Shown here: piece by piece, positions 62,401-64,000 of the stretch
How the letters are laid out: the number at the start of each line of letters is the position of its first letter
Numbering within the stretch: the first letter of the stretch is position 1
Assembly (NCBI RefSeq): GCF_037126465.1
Contig: NW_026999484.1
Coordinates: 89,216 to 153,215, forward strand
DNA from: Ornithodoros turicata
Taxonomy: Eukaryota > Arthropoda > Arachnida > Ixodida > Argasidae
Direction of reading: 5' to 3'
DNA: 64,000 nt
Translations under genes and position numbers: made by a program
The notes under the pieces: model-generated
Database searches by the model: none
Seen by the model: only the letters and a program-made list of their open reading frames with translations
Told to the model about the DNA's origin: nothing

Positions 62401-64000
62401 CGTCAGACAGCCACTGTTGTCCGAAATACGGCATTCACTCGTGTTTAGTCCGCACGTACAAAACCAAAAGAATCATTCATAATTTGAAAATAATGCCATG
62501 GTCGAAAGCATAAACGTGCAAAATTCATCAGGCAGCTACTGTTGTCCGAAATACCGCATACACGCATGTTTAGTGCGCACGTACAAAACCAAAAGAATCA
62601 CCCATAATTTGAAAATAATGCCATTGTCAAAAGCATAAACGTGTAAAGTTCACCAGGCAGCCACTGTAGCCCAAAATACCGCATACACGCGTGTTTAGTC
62701 CACACGTGCAAAACAAAAAGAATCATCCATACTTTGAAACTAGTGCCATCGTCGAAAGCATAAACGTGCAAAGTTCATCAGACAGCCACTGTTGTTCGAA
62801 ATACGGCATTCACTCGTGTTTAGTCCGCACGTACAAAACCAAAAGAATCATCCATAATTTGAAAATAATGCCATGGTCGAAAGCATAAACGTGCAAAGTT
62901 CATCAGACAGCCACTGTTGTCGGTAATACCGCATTCACTCGTGTTTAGTACGCACGTACAAAACCAAAAGAATCATTCATAATTTGAAAGTAATGCCATG
63001 GTCGAAAGCATAAACGTGCAAAGTTCATGAGGCAGCTACTCTTGTCCGATATACCGCATACACGCATGTTTAGTGCGCACGTACAAAACCAAAAGAATCA
63101 TCCATAATTTGAAAATAATGCCATGGTCGGAAGCACAAATGTGCAAAGTTCATCAGACAGCCACTGTTGTCCGAAATACCGCATTCACTCGTGTTTAGTC
63201 CGCATGTACAAAACCAAAAGAATCATCCATAATTTGAAAACAATGCCATGGTCGAAAGCATAAACGTGAACAGAGAGCCACTGTTGTCGGTAATACCGCA
63301 TTCACTCGTGTGTCGTCCGCACGTACAAAACCAAAAGAATCATCCATAATTTGAAAATAATGCCATGGTCGGAAGCATAAACGTGGAAAGTTCATCAGGC
63401 AGCCACTCTTCTGCGAAATACAGCATACATGCGTGTTCAGTCCTCACGTAGACATTCAAAAGTATCACCCATAATTTGAAACTAGTGCCATTGTCGAAAG
63501 CATAAACATCCAAAGTTCATCAGGCAGCCACTCTTGTCCGAAATACCGCATACACGCGTGTTTAATCCGCACGTAGAAAACCAAAATAATCATCCATAAT
63601 TTGAAAATAATGCCATGGTCGGAAGCATAAACGTGGAAAGTTCATCAGACAGCCTCTCTTCTGCGAAATACCGCATATATGCGTGTTCAGTCCTCACATA
63701 GAAATTAAAAAGTATCACCCATAATTGAAAAGAATGTCACTGCCGAAATGATAAACGTGCAAAGTTCACCAGGCAGCCACTGTAGCCCAAAATACCGCAT
63801 ACACGCGTGTTTAGTCCGCACGTGCAAAACAAAAAGAATCATCTATAATTTGAAACTAGTGCCATTGTCGAAAGCATAAACGTGCAAAGTTCATCAGGCA
63901 GCCACTGTTGTCGGTAATACCGCATTCACTCGTGTTTAGTCCGCACGTACAAAACCAAAAGAATCATCCATAATTTGAAAATAATGCCATGGTTTAAAGC
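56491..64000. repeat. sat-2: about 125 bp satellite, about 60 units, higher-order structure
   Basis: Units read AAAACCAAAAGAATCATCCA then TAATTTGAAAATAATGCCATG, and later CATCAGGCAGCCACTCTTGT and GTGTTTAGTCCGCACGTA. Successive TTTAGTCCGCA boxes lie 125 bp apart (for example 56981 and 57106). Variant units recur in order: an 8 bp deletion unit (GTGAACAGANAGCC) at about 57428, 59792, 61406 and 63267, each followed by the ATTCAAAAGTATCACCC unit (about 57615, 59980, 61592, 63455). It is unrelated to sat-1, lacks the R2 site, and contains no insertions. It runs off the right edge. Confidence 0.95.

Overview
This is eukaryotic repeat-rich DNA with no recognisable host gene. Everything that can be named is a retrotransposon, a DNA transposon or a satellite. 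The mix of Ty3/gypsy elements with about 145 bp LTRs, a Jockey/I-type LINE and many R2-type elements suggests an arthropod. A chelicerate such as an ixodid tick is my best guess from recalled resemblance, not from any search.

Layout. Positions 1-9260 hold a minus-strand LINE nested with two minus-strand gypsy elements: a 4.1 kb copy split into the LINE reverse transcriptase (589-4684), and a 1.36 kb internally deleted copy (7667-9028). Positions 9261-54973 are a 120 bp satellite (sat-1) colonised by thirteen plus-strand insertions, here named A to M. Twelve are R2-type non-LTR retrotransposons with this domain order: N-terminal CCHH and CCHC fingers, long linker, Myb domain, RT, CCHC knuckle, restriction-like endonuclease. 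The thirteenth (L) is a 0.9 kb non-coding insert that starts with a piece of 28S rRNA target sequence. Positions 54974-56174 are a non-satellite spacer, 56175-56480 is an N-terminal fragment of another RLE-type retrotransposon, and 56491-64000 is a second, unrelated satellite of about 125 bp (sat-2) with higher-order structure.

Central observation. Every sat-1 unit carries GGTAGCCAAAT, the core of the classical R2 insertion site in 28S rDNA. The insertions have their 3' junction exactly before TAGCCAAAT, and at the 5' side most have lost just the preceding GG, as in canonical R2 integration. Two diverged lineages, with Cys-His regions reading VHLPR or HGPR, share this site. Six copies (D, G, H, I, J, K) keep an HDV-like self-cleaving ribozyme fold at their 5' end. 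3' UTRs share a terminal hairpin, and one lineage has a covarying long-range stem. Copy J (46455-50608) has an uninterrupted 1217-codon ORF with all catalytic motifs and looks recently active. The window is best read as R2 elements retargeted from rDNA to a satellite that mimics the rDNA site, with satellite and element co-evolving (template-jump chimeras, element tails amplified as satellite, a nested foldback transposon).
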